Assembly (NCBI GenBank): GCA_963691705.1
Contig: OY829542.1
Coordinates: 28,010,579 to 28,074,578 of the forward strand
DNA: 64,000 nt
Direction of reading: 5' to 3'
DNA from: Viola odorata
Lineage: Eukaryota > Streptophyta > Magnoliopsida > Malpighiales > Violaceae
Below, piece after piece: positions 43,466 through 53,459 of the stretch; within the stretch, counting starts at the first letter, position 1, and each line of letters starts with the position of its first letter. The notes beneath the pieces were generated by a model. The model made no database searches. It was not told the DNA's origin and saw only the letters and a list, made by a program, of their open reading frames with translations. The translations under genes were made by a program, and so were the position numbers.

Positions 43466-44332
43466 CTAGTCTAGGCTAAATTTCTCACCTTTGGAGATAG
43501 GGGTATCATGTGGCTTACAATTCTGCATGCTGAACCTTTTAAGAACTTTATTGATGTAACCCTTTTGTGACAACCTGAGGATACCCTCTGAACGATCCCG
43601 ATGGATCTGTATCCCAAGCACAAAAGAAGCTTCACCAAGGTCCTTCATCTCAAACTGAGTTGAAAGGAATGCCTTAGTATCCTGAATAAGCTTTACATCA
43701 TTTGTAGCAAGCAGAATATCATCCACATAAAGCAGTAAAAACATAAACCTACTCCCACTGAATTTATGGTACAGACATTCCTCAAGATCCCCATTGAGGA
43801 AAGCAGTCTTTACATCCATTTGATGTAGCTCAAGATCAAAATATGCCACAAGAGCCATGATAGTCCTAAAAGAGTCCTTCGAAGAAACTGGAGATAAGGT
43901 CTCTTTATAGTCTATTCCTTCCTTCTGGGTGAATCCTTTCGCAACAAGACGTGCCTTGTACCTCTCAATATTGCCTTGTGAATCCCGTTTGGTTTTAAAA
44001 ACCCATTTACATCCGATCGGTTTCACATTTTTAGGCAATGGTACAAGTTCCCACACGTCATTGTCCTTCATGGATTGAAATTCATCCCCCATGGCCCGTA
44101 TCCACTTTTGAGCATCAGAACAGCTAGTGGCCTCAATGAAAGTGATCGGGTCACCCTCTAATGAGTCAATAACATCCTCATGTTCTTGCAGAAATACAAC
44201 ATAATCATCCGAAATCGCACTTCTTCTCACTCTAGTGGACCTCCTGAGAGGCATATTTGCTTGGTTCTCAACCACATGAGGTTGATGAGTTTGATCTAGA
44301 AGAGGTTCCTGTAGGACTTCCTGATGATCCAC
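43466..44332 (-). pseudogene. pol: Copia reverse transcriptase with internal deletion
   Basis: The frame shows RSTRVRRSAISDDY, EFQSMKDNDVWELVPLPK, CKWVFKTKRDSQGNIERYKA, LHQMDVKTAFLNGDLEE, then after CLY jumps directly to HKFSGSRFMFLLLYVDDILL. The segment usually between them, with the conserved KSIYGLKQ-type block, is missing (roughly 50-70 residues, in frame). The YVDD active site remains. The enzyme would be inactive. Confidence 0.88.
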
Positions 44333-44576
44333 AGGTAAATCCTGTGGGTCCTGATGGTCTTCAGGTATAACCTGATAACCTGGTCCTGCAGGAGGATCAA
44401 CGATGTTGTTTCTTGCTTGCTGAGGAACAAGAATTGGAACATGAACAATAAGCTCATCTTGTCCCTCAGGTACTGCCTAATGAGGTGTATCTGAATCCTC
44501 ATCAAAAACGACATCGGTTCTTCTATCTTCCCCCCCAAACTCAACATCCTCAAAGAACCGGGCATTTCCCGTCTCA

Positions 44577-45276
44577 AAGAATGTGTGGGTAGTAGGATTA
44601 TAAAACTTATAACCCCCCTTGACCTCTCCGGATAGCCAACAAAATAGCAACTAACAGTCCTTGAGTCCAGTTTTCTTTCATCAGGCCTATAAGGCCTAGC
44701 CTCAGCTGGAGATCCCCAAACCTTAGTATGCTTTAAGACAGGCTTTCTGCCAGTCCATAATTCATATGGGGTTTTGTTTGTTGCTTTAGTTGGTATCCTG
44801 TTGAGAATATAGACTGCAGTTCTTAAGGCATCTCCCTAGAGTGATATAGGCAAGGTGGTATTGACAATCATACTCCTCACCATATCTTTAAGGGTACGGT
44901 TCCTCCTTTCAGCTACACCATTCATGGTCGGAGACCCCGGCATGGTGTACTGTGGAACTATCCCACACTCATCGAGAAACTGGGCAAATGGCCCAGGACG
45001 CTGTTCACCTGATCCATCATATCGACCGTAGTATTCGCCACCACGATCTGATCTGACAGCCTTTATAGTCTTTCCGAGTTGATTCTCAACTTCGGCCTTA
45101 AAAGACTTGAAAGCGTCTAATGCCTCAGACTTTTCCTTTAGAAGATACAGATACCCATAACGGGAGAAGTCATCTATGAACGTGATAAAATACCGTTGAC
45201 CATTCCAAGATGCTGTAGGGAATGGACCACAGATATCGGTATGTATCAGCCCTAGACTTTCCGTACTTCTCTCAGC
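44577..45276 (-). pseudogene. pol: Copia integrase core and C-terminus
   Basis: Translation of the - strand gives HTDICGPFPTASWNGQRYF, FIDDFSRYGYLYLLKEKSEA, AVRSDRGGEYYG, and NGVAERRNRTLKDMVRSM: the D, D and E of the catalytic core. A stop follows LPISL near 44830, then the C-terminal motif RIPTKATNKTPYELWTGRKP in frame. Another frame change occurs near 44600. Integrase of Copia lies upstream of reverse transcriptase, as here. Confidence 0.85.
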
Positions 45277-45804
45277 CTAAAATCTTCTCTTGTTAGTCGT
45301 TTTGTCCTTTATGCACTCGATACAGACCTGTTGGTCTGTGTGATCAAGTGCCTGAAGGATCCCGTCTGACACAAGATGATCTATTCTCGTTTTGGAGATG
45401 TGACCTAAACGCTTGTGCCATAGTCTTAATGAATCCTCAGTTGACAATTTTCTTTTAGTCCCTCTAGCCTCGCCAACATTACATTCATTATTGCTATCGA
45501 CTGTATGCAATAAATATAAGCTGTCACAATCATTCAAAACACCAGTACCAACCAGAGTAGAATTAAGATAAATGAGACTTTTATTATTTCCAAATCTGAT
45601 TACATAACCTTCTCTGTCCAAAATAGGAACAGAAATCAGACTTCGTCTAAATGACGGTACATAAAAAGTCTCTCTTAATTCTAAGACATATCCGGTGCTA
45701 AGAATCAGCTCTATGGTGGCAATGCCCTCGACTGGTACCGGGTCACCTGCTCCCATGTAGAGAAATCTCTCACTTGCCTAGGGCATCCGGTACGCCCTGC
45801 AGCT
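45277..45804 (-). pseudogene. pol: Copia protease C-terminus and GAG-pre-integrase domain
   Basis: Reads GYVLELRETFYVPSFRRSLI, GYVIRFGNNKSLIYL, then LWHKRLGHISKTRIDHLVSD and CIECIKDKTTNKRRF, the HHCC-bearing GAG-pre-integrase region. Stops at both ends (45805 and 45277) cut it from gag and integrase. Confidence 0.87.
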
Positions 45805-46722
45805 CTATAAAGAAACACTTATGTGTTTAGTGGATCCTGTATCTAACCAACAAGTGTTCTTAGCTACAGAAATGAGAAGGGACTCAGAACTAACAAGAGA
45901 AAGTGATGTACCTCTCTTCTTTATCCAAGCAGCATACTTGGCACAGTCCTTTTTCTGATGGCCTGCCTTCTTGCAGAAGAAACACTTGCTTGCTTTATTC
46001 TCAGTGGCTGAGACTTTAGGTTTCTTCTGAGAAGCGGGCCCTGCGGCACTCTTTCCTTTCCTCTTCGCACCGAATGAAGAGGCAGTAGCAGTAGCCAAAT
46101 GAGCACTGTCCAGCTTGAGAGCGTTTAGGCGGTCTTGTTCTTGAACCAGTTGAACCGTAAACTGGTCAATAGACCACTTGTTCTCCTGGCAGTTGTAGCT
46201 CACCTCAAATTGACTGTACTGAGGTGGTAGAGAGGTCAGAATATGGTGTATCAGATAATCATCCGGTAACTCAATCTTTAGTGACCTCAACTTATCTGCC
46301 AGATTGAGAATTTCCTGGACATACTCCCGAATGTCGCCAACACCCGAGTACTTTACGGTCGAGAATTTGCGAATGGTATTGCTAATCTCGGCCTTCACCG
46401 TATGGGTGTAGCGACTAGTCAAGATCGCTAGGATCTTCTTGGCATCCTGCTCTCTTTCCAGCGACTTCTGCTGACCTTCGGAGATGGAGCTTATCATGAC
46501 TAAACGGCAGGCTCTGTTTGATTGTACCCAGTCCTCGTAAGCCAGGAGGTCCTTATCACTGCTATCGAGGTCTGGCTCCTGAGGACAATCCTTATACAGG
46601 GCCTGGTCCATTTTCATGCAACAGAGCGCCGTCTCCACCTTTAGCTTCCATAACGCAAAGTTACCGGAAGTCAGAAGTGGGATGCTGTTCATGTTGGCAG
46701 AAACAGATCTTGCTGAGTTCAT
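45805..46722 (-). pseudogene. gag: Copia gag with start of protease
   Basis: 305 codons beginning MNSARSVSANMNSIPLLTSG. The UBN2-type gag domain includes FALWKLKVETAL, DIREYVQEILNLADKLRSLK and ILTSLPPQYSQFEVSYN, followed by a CCHC zinc knuckle (CFFCKKAGHQKKDC) and the protease active site WLDTGSTKHIS. A stop after HISVSL interrupts protease. Gag packages the element RNA and its leader described below. Confidence 0.9.
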
Positions 46723-46818
46723 ATCTGAAAGAACCCAACACTTTAATTAGCTCACTTTATAAAAATTGCTCTTAATGAATAACATATCGATAAAATTGAA
46801 AAAGACTAATTATATGAC

Positions 46819-46849
46819 ATTGTGTTTAATCTTTGGATTAAGACACAAT
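46819..46849 (-). other. Stem-loop C in the Copia leader
   Basis: Arms ATTGTGTTTAATC and GATTAAGACACAAT pair over 13 bp with a one-base bulge and a TTTG loop (+ strand sense). Confidence 0.75.
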
Positions 46850-46872
46850 TCACAGTTAATTAATCTGTCATG

Positions 46873-46976
46873 GTGTGAATTTTATAGCTTGATTTTGCCA
46901 AATGTTTGATCTTCCTTTGGGCCGATCAAACATACGCAATAAATCTCTTAATAGCTATAAACTTGAAATTCATCAC
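46873..46976 (-). other. Long stem-loop A in the Copia leader
   Basis: A perfect 10-bp apical stem (46902-46911 with 46924-46933) closes the 12-base loop TTCCTTTGGGCC. Outer arms 46873-46888 and 46953-46976 pair imperfectly around ATAGCT. Confidence 0.8.
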
Positions 46977-46980
46977 TACC

Positions 46981-47050
46981 GTGTTTATAATTTCTGTCAA
47001 ATAATTGTCTTCCTTTGGGCCGACAATTATTCACATGAAATTACAAACAC
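46981..47050 (-). other. Long stem-loop B in the Copia leader
   Basis: A perfect 10-bp apical stem (47000-47009 with 47022-47031) closes the same loop TTCCTTTGGGCC. Outer 13-base arms (46981-46993 and 47038-47050) differ at one position that becomes a G-U pair in the element RNA. Confidence 0.8.
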
Positions 47051-47101
47051 TACACTTGAAAAGTCTAATTCAAAAATTTTCCATAGCAGAGGTCACTTTT
47101 G

Positions 47102-47138
47102 TGACTATACTACTTTAATTAACCAATTAGAATAGTCA
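47102..47138 (-). other. Stem-loop D in the Copia leader
   Basis: TGACTAT pairs with ATAGTCA around an inner TAATT-AACC-AATTA hairpin. Confidence 0.6.
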
Positions 47139-47185
47139 AGCAAAGCTTAAAAAAAAAGCTCCCTTATTGTTATTCCAATTTTCTT

Positions 47186-47500
47186 TAAAAATTAATTATT
47201 TTGAACCCTTATAAACATCTAAACTTTATGATGTTTTATTATTCAAAATAATAAAATTTACTTTAAGTTAATTATTTTGAAACCTAATAAACATCTTGTC
47301 TTTATGATGTTTAATTTTCAAAATAATTAAATAACTTTAAATTAATTATTTTGAAACCTAATAAACATCCAGACTTTATGATGTTTAATTTTCAAAATAA
47401 TTAAATAACTTTTAAATTAATTATTTTAAAATTTAATAAACATCTAGACTTTATGATGTTTAACATTCAAAATAATTAAATAACTTTAAATTAATTAATC
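47186..47500 (-). repeat. Four tandem about 75-bp AT-rich units, each a nested inverted repeat
   Basis: Units begin near 47191, 47268, 47342 and 47417. Each has outer arms of the type TTAATTATTTTGAAA and TTTCAAAATAATTAA (10-15 bp) and inner arms AAACATC and GATGTTT. Confidence 0.88.
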
Positions 47501-47606
47501 ACACAATTAATTAATTATGCCTTTTGCCTCTAATCTTTTTTTTTTTTTTTTTTGGAAAAATGGACCAAAATGGCCCAAAAACCAAGCTGGGCCGTGGGCA
47601 AGAGGC

Positions 47607-47855
47607 GCTGGACCGTGCCAGCCAGCCAAGGGGCTGGCGTCCCCTTCATGCGCTGGGCCTGCGCAGGCCCAGGCACTACCAGCCAACAGGCTGGCCTGTC
47701 CCTCATGCGCTGGGCCTTTGCCCAGCACTGCCAGCCCAAGGGCTGGCCTTCCCACTCCGCATGACAGCGTTGGCTGTCATGCAACCCTAGCACCTATGTG
47801 CTAGGTGCAGCAGCCGCCTGCTGCCACCGATTGTCGCTGGTGCTAAATGCACTAG
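47607..47855 (-). repeat. Train of consecutive GC-rich hairpins
   Basis: Eight perfect hairpins with 4-base loops follow one another: arms 47621-47627/47632-47638, 47653-47660/47665-47672, 47679-47684/47689-47694, 47709-47715/47720-47726, 47730-47736/47741-47747, 47759-47768/47773-47782, 47786-47793/47798-47805 and 47807-47813/47818-47824. Weaker ones flank the set (47607-47622 and 47837-47855). Confidence 0.88.
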
Positions 47856-47967
47856 TCAAAAATTTCCCAACAGATTACCCAAAATTCCAGGTATAAAAAT
47901 TCCAGCAACAAAAATATATTGCCTTTAATTAATCCTCTCAATCATGCATAAAAAATTGAATTTGTAA

Positions 47968-47983
47968 AGGCTCCGCTACCAAT
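47968..47983 (-). other. Primer-binding site of the Copia element
   Basis: The - strand reads ATTGGTAGCGGAGCCT directly after the 5' LTR, with the same TGGTAGCGGAGC core as E2, E3 and E5. Confidence 0.7.
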
Positions 47984-48472
47984 TGTTAGATTCGAATAAA
48001 ATCTAGATTGTTCCATAACCTTATGAACAATCCCAAGAACCAAAACAAATCGATTATAAAATGATTAATATAGATAAACAGCGGAAGCGTACCTGTATTA
48101 GCCGATGCCATGAAATTGGAGAGGGATTTTTGGCCTTCTGGAGGATGAAATTCTCTAGGCAAATGGAAACCAAAGCTCTTGCACAAAACCTTTTGTTTTC
48201 TGTAATTATTTTGTTACCTTGATGAAGAGGCTTTAAATAAAGTAGAGAAATTCCTCCAGGGACCAATTCTCAAATAACCAAAATGATTAATTACTAATTG
48301 GTCCATTAAAAATTAGTAATTAACCCGAGAATCTGCACAAACATTAAATTTGCCCCTCGCACTTAATTGATTAGACAATTCAGACCATAAACTTTATTAG
48401 ATCACTCGATTGGTCTAAATATAATTAACGGTAACGGATACTAATGTGCACGTTATTGTCCAAAATCCAACA
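47984..48472 (-). repeat. 5' LTR of the Copia element (489 bp)
   Basis: On the - strand it begins TGTTGGATTTTGGAC and ends AATCTAACA; it matches 41869-42348 with few differences. A TTTATTTAAAG motif near 48234 is the best TATA candidate. Confidence 0.9.
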
Positions 48473-48502
48473 TCACAATCCAACAATGCCATTTTTTGAG
48501 AT

Positions 48503-49792
48503 GATGAATGCGTCCTCAAACTATTTAGTCGTAACAAAATCGACAAATATACAACCAAAATTCAGAACTCTTCCTCTATTGTAATTATACTTCCTCTTAT
48601 CATTAGTACTAAATGTCAAAAAGTTAAATATAAGTGTCGTAGGATGTCAAGTTTTGTTATTACCAAATTGAATATCTGGATCTCAAAGTTATCTAACAGA
48701 CATATGACCATGAAATAAATAAATGCATTAACAATTTCTCTATCAAGCCAAAAATGATTAAGGGTTTGATTTACTTCATGTTGATTAAGGTTTTCAAATT
48801 ATTGTTGGGCTCCTCTATCTATGATATCCCGCTATCTATAATTTTCGAATGTAATGAATTTTCCTATGACGCTTTGTAATGTTGATTAATTTAATTTTGT
48901 GTGGTTTGTTCATTCTTCCTTGTGCATAACATCAGATAAACTTGATTAGAATATTGTTAGTTACATTTCCAACTTACCACGACTACAAAGTAGTTTCTTT
49001 TAAAATCATAAATATAGAACGTGAATTTTACAATAATAAGGAATACATTACAATTTAGTTGGGCGTTTCACAATCCAACAATGCCAGTTTTTGAGATGAA
49101 GAACTCAATTACATTGAGAGGGAGTTGCGGAGCAAAGACAACAGATATCCATCTCCTTTTACTCACCGTTGGAGTCGATACATGATCCCTAGCACCTGTA
49201 GTGGTGTCCTCATCAACTTTTGTTGACAAAAACAATCTTGAATTAATTAATGCATTGGGTGCACGCCAATCCCAACGCTGGATATACTGTCCTGCCCGAT
49301 GATGCTGCGAATCTATGCGGAACAAGGCAAATGCTGTTTGGGTCCCCAACAAAAAGAAGCTGCAAGTAATGGTAAACAAAATCAAAACCATATAAGCTAA
49401 GAGATTATACACCAAATATTGAAACAACCATTAACCATAAATCATCATCTCTTCAACCCATCTTCTCCAATAAATTCTTCATACGCTCAACTACATGCGC
49501 ACTTTTTTAGTCAAGTTCTGATACCGAAACACCACCGACATGCAAGCCAATCTTCACTTCATTCATCGCACAACTCATCTCAAGCTAGCTTCTCTTCAAA
49601 CTCTCACTCTGTTGCCTCCCATTTAGCCAAACAAGAGAAAAAGGAGACCGATCTTGACGAGAGCCGGGTTCCTTTTCGCAGAATCGGATGCGTCCGAGCT
49701 TTCTAGCTAAGGATCTAGCTCGAGTTATCAATTAAAACCTGAGTGGTTTACAAACAGGATGATGAAGGTTGCGGAAATGAAAAGACGAAGGA
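48503..49792. repeat. 1.3-kb direct repeat, right copy
   Basis: Nearly identical to 40565-41859. It is preceded at 48473-48504 by a 32-base copy of an internal part of the same repeat (near 41129-41160), so the repeat was rearranged as well as duplicated. Confidence 0.85.
49068..49427 (-). CDS. Small ORF with one membrane segment, right copy
   Basis: 119 codons, same start MFQYLVYNLLAYMVLILF and membrane helix as 41211-41489, and the same GTGAGTAAAAG donor-like site at TPT-V. Here the frame runs on past SKRR with WISVVFAPQLPLNVIEFF to a later stop. Function not recognised; it may be an exon of a captured gene. Confidence 0.4.
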   Translation of the reverse strand: MFQYLVYNLLAYMVLILFTITCSFFLLGTQTAFALFRIDSQHHRAGQYIQRWDWRAPNALINSRLFLSTKVDEDTTTGARDHVSTPTVSKRRWISVVFAPQLPLNVIEFFISKTGIVGL

Positions 49793-50505
49793 TGCAGCGG
49801 AATAACAAGATGACGATGAACAAAGGAAGCGAAACAATAACGATGGGATTTGCAGTTGGATACTTAATTCAAAATGATTGATTAATAGTAAACATGAAAT
49901 CACACTTTCCAGTAAACATCCAAATATAGAAATCCAAGATATTGATCAATTACAAATATCCCGAAAGTCGTATAGGATTTAACACAAACACTAAATCAAA
50001 GGTTGAAGACGGTGGATCTTTTACTTGTAATGAATCAAGTCATCTTCTGGACTTGATCCTCACAAGGTGAGTTTCTAGTGTTTAGAGGGCGGAGTATTCG
50101 CTACGCAAGCAATAAATACTTTACACAAAAACTGACTAAAATGAGAGAAGAGTTGGCTATTTATACTAGTAAGTACAACTGGATCTGTCAGTCTCCTGAT
50201 AGGTCTTCCCGGTAGCCCTCCTCAAGGTTTCTGATTTTGCCGACGGCTCTTGGCAACACTTCTGAAGGCTTTCGGTATTTGACGCTTTCTAGATAAGAGG
50301 CGCGTTCCCTATAACATACGTATTTCCTATAACTTTCCCAAAGATGTCTGCTTGTTGAGCGTTCCCAACATCCCTCGTGGAGGTTTCCGGAAGATAATGG
50401 TTATCGGTAACAGACACGTTCCCAGTAACTATCTTGTAAGCTTCTAGCTCTTAGGTTCCGCCATGGTGCGCAATCACTGTTAATGTTCATTTCTCAGGAC
50501 GGTAT
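49793..50505 (-). repeat. E8 LTR, outer part (split by E5)
   Basis: On the - strand the LTR runs from 60077 (TGATGCAATC) to 49793 (CCGCTGCA), interrupted by E5. The TATA motif AGTATAAATAGCC lies at 50155-50170. About 830 bp in total without E5. Confidence 0.7.
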
Positions 50506-50803
50506 TGATACGAGCACGGATGCTCTAGGCGCACGCTTTCATGAGTTGGCCGTGCATAGCATGAAGATTCCTGCGCCAACCCTCGCAAGCCATGAAATCC
50601 TCCGCCTAGCTTGCGCCACCCTTGAAAAGCCTCGGCCTTGGCCAAACACCAAGACACGCTCAAGGCCAAGTAAGGAGAGCGCGACCCATGAGCAGCACAC
50701 GCACGCCCTTGACAAGCAGCACACGACCCATGCATTCAAACCTTGCGCTGGCCAAGTTCCAAGCCCCAAGGCCCATCCTCCATGCCCGGCGGCCCACCCA
50801 TTT
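50506..50803 (+). repeat. E5 left LTR, first part
   Basis: Begins TGATACGAGCACGG and matches 59113-59408. It stops at 50803, where the inverted-LTR insertion begins. Confidence 0.88.
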
Positions 50804-51748
50804 TGATACGATCCCGTGACTACATGGAATAAGCGTCAAGACATGATGGAGTAGATGGAGTCCGATCTGGGATCATAAAGGCTTGATGGAAACCTCTATT
50901 TGTTATGTTTATTGTGTCTAAATTTTAGGACGTTTGGACGAGTGGATCATCCAAAAGATCAAGCCAACATTTTCGTTGACAGTAGTCCTACGCGGACAAC
51001 GACTCCAAGACGCATCAGGCAACTTCGTCCGAACCTAGCCGGCCCTGTACAAGTCCGAATTGTGCGATCGACCACGTTTTCGAAATGTCAGGATGTTAGA
51101 TTTCGTTTGGAACAAGTTTTAGCCCATTTCTCCCAGTGGTTTGAAATTTATTCAAGTCGAAATTATGGTGCACAGTGTGTACGCGAGTCAAGATACGACT
51201 TGAGGTTTCGGCCCAAACTTTGGCCTGATGATGGAGAACTCGACATGGGTTACTGGAATATATTTAAATATATTTATATTTACCTTAATTAGTTAATTAG
51301 TTAATTATTTTAATTTCCTTAATTAGAACTCCTACATCTTATCAGATTAGGGTTTGCTTGTAATTGCTACTTAAGGAGCCGTTTGGCTTCATTATTGGGT
51401 TGGCTTTTATTTGATAATTTCAGAACTTTGTTTCTTCAATATCTGCCCATTGTTCAACGTGTTGAACACTTTTTCTTCTTGAGTCACCAATACTTGAGTC
51501 GTATACAAGTAAATCCTTGGAATTGCATTATTGTGTTGTTTGTCTTAGTTTGATTCTCACCTAGTCCAGTCTAGACCTAAGAATCTGATACAAGATCCTT
51601 GACGTGAAATCAACTAGAGCTCTTAGCATTCAGTTGGCGAGGTGGTCTACGTTCGCACGAGTCAAGTTAATTATTCCACATCGAAATCCATCTTTGAACA
51701 ACGATCAGAATTACGTGCTACGCATCCTACGCAACTAGGATCGTATCA
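50804..51748 (+). repeat. E-inv left LTR (945 bp)
   Basis: Begins TGATACGATCCC and ends GGATCGTATCA, so its ends form an 11-bp perfect inverted repeat. It corresponds to E3 LTR sequence from 33119 on. Confidence 0.88.
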
Positions 51749-53120
51749 GTTGGTAGCGGAGCTTAAGGCGTTCAAAGATTAGTAAGTATTATTAATTGTG
51801 TTCAAGTTTTCTTTGCTGGAATCGGTTTCTTCTTCTACTCTATTCAAAAACCGATTTCCTTGTGTGCTTGGTTCGTTACGTGTGTGGCAGTGTCAAAATT
51901 ATAATTCAATATATAGCTATTGAAGTCCAATTTTAGTGAAAAAGGATTCTTTGGAAAGCTATGTTTGTTAGGATTCGGAATAAAAAATAATCAAGGGATT
52001 CGGAGTCCGGAGTCAGAAGCTGTGATCAAAATACCAAACTGTGTTCGTTAGTCAAAAAAAAAAAAAGAACGGAGAAAAAGAAAAGAAAATACTCCAAGAA
52101 ATTCCAAAAGAAAGAAAAGGAATTCAATTCTGTAATCACAAAAATATATAGAAGTGTTTGCATTACAAAGTTCAGAAGAGCAACAACCTTGGTGATCAAA
52201 ATCCAGATTTGACAAGAAAACGAATTGAAGGTGCAATTGCATATTAGAATCAGAAATGAAATTTGAAATTGTTTGTGTCCTTTCAAGTCAAGTTGTGCTC
52301 TCTTTGATGATGGTTATAAGCAAGAACCGAAGGTCAAGTCATATACCTTTGAAATTTACTCGCGAAAGCGAAAATGGTTTGATATATTGGCTAGACCGAG
52401 AGACATGGATTGTGTTATCTCTAACACAAATTTAATTGGATTCTCACATGTTTTTACATTAGATAACTATGCTGTTAAGTGTGAATTCCATGAAAATTTT
52501 GTGTTTAAGTCGATAGGACTTGGAGGAGCTCTTTTCAGACGCAGTCGCTTATATCGGTCGCATGATCTTTTGTGAAATTTTGATGAACATGATATGTTTG
52601 AGGATTGTGTGATGAGCTGCTGTTTTATTATTAACTTAACTCTTAAGGATGTTATTATTTCATATATTGTTCCTTAGAGTCTTGTTAGTAATCAAAAGAA
52701 GAAGTCCTTTAACGACTTAGGTCAAGAATCGTGGCGGACATTGAGTGCGCGCCAATGGAGCGAAATTTATCCTTGCCACCACAATTCTTGAGGCAACTAG
52801 AGATGGAGGAGAGAGCTCTTGGAGCTGTGAGACATGTGACAGTTTGTAAGTATGAGTCTACGTGGAAGGAATATTTTCCGTTTCTTTTATATACTTACTA
52901 CATTTTCATACACACTATTATTTTTGGTGTGTTATTGAAACACGTGTGATTTTATTCATATAACATTATTCAGTTTAATGTTGCTGCCTTTGAGTGTATT
53001 GTTTAGTATAAGTGGTAGCAAAGAGATCGAAGTAATGCGGATAGCCCATGGACAAGCCAAACGCTATGGTGCGCACTTGAGTGTCAAGATGGCAACTTTG
53101 AGAAACCAGGCGCTATGGTA
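51749..53120 (+). other. E-inv internal region
   Basis: Primer site GTTGGTAGCGGAGCTT, E3-like leader, then a jump to the 3' part of the E3 internal region. The gag domain is deleted. The end GCGCTATGGTA at 53120 is joined directly to the middle of the LTR, about 70 bases inside it. Confidence 0.7.
52306..52575 (+). CDS. ORF of unknown function, homolog of 36184-36522
   Basis: About 90 codons: VKSYTFEIYSRKRKWFDI, ARPRDMDCVISNTNLIGF, HVFTLDNYAVKCEFHENF and GLGGALFRRSRLYRSHDLL. The same segment in E3 has one stop. Conservation of the frame in two copies suggests it was once translated. Family not recognised. Confidence 0.45.
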   Translation, partial: DDGYKQEPKVKSYTFEIYSRKRKWFDILARPRDMDCVISNTNLIGFSHVFTLDNYAVKCEFHENFVFKSIGLGGALFRRSRLYRSHDLL

Positions 53121-53459
53121 CGATCAGGGATCACAAAGGCTTGATGGAAACCTCTATGTGTTGTGTTTATGGTGTCCAAATTTTAGGACGTTTGGACGAG
53201 TGGATCGTCCAAAGGATCAAGCCAACATTCTCGTTGACAGTAGTCCTTCGCGTAGACAAGGAATCTAAGACGCGTCAGGTGACTTCGTCCGAACCTAGCC
53301 GGCCCTGTACAAGTCCGAATTGTGCGATCGACTACGTTTTGGAAATGTCAGGATGTTAGCTTTCGTTTGGAACCAGTTTCAACCCATTTAGCAAGTGGTT
53401 TGAAAGTTATTCAAGTCGACATTATGGTGCGCAGTGTGTACACGAGACAACATACGATT
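53121..53459 (+). repeat. Partial + strand LTR inside E-inv
   Basis: Corresponds to about LTR positions 70-405, starting CGATCAGGGATCAC and ending TACGATTT, where it meets the inverted LTR. Confidence 0.8.

Larger units (their letters stand above)
41869..48472 (-). mobile_element. Ty1/Copia LTR retrotransposon
   Basis: On the - strand: 5' LTR 48472-47984 (TGTTGGATTTTGG to AATCTAACA), primer site, a 1.26-kb structured leader, gag, protease, integrase, reverse transcriptase, RNase H, purine tract and 3' LTR 42348-41869. The integrase before reverse transcriptase order is diagnostic for Copia. No target duplication is visible, and the outer tip of the 3' LTR is altered. Confidence 0.92.

Noticed and set aside
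47517..47804. Ala/Gly/Pro-rich ORFs in several frames across the GC-rich hairpins
   Set aside because: All frames are open because the segment is GC-rich and repetitive; the hairpin structure explains it better.
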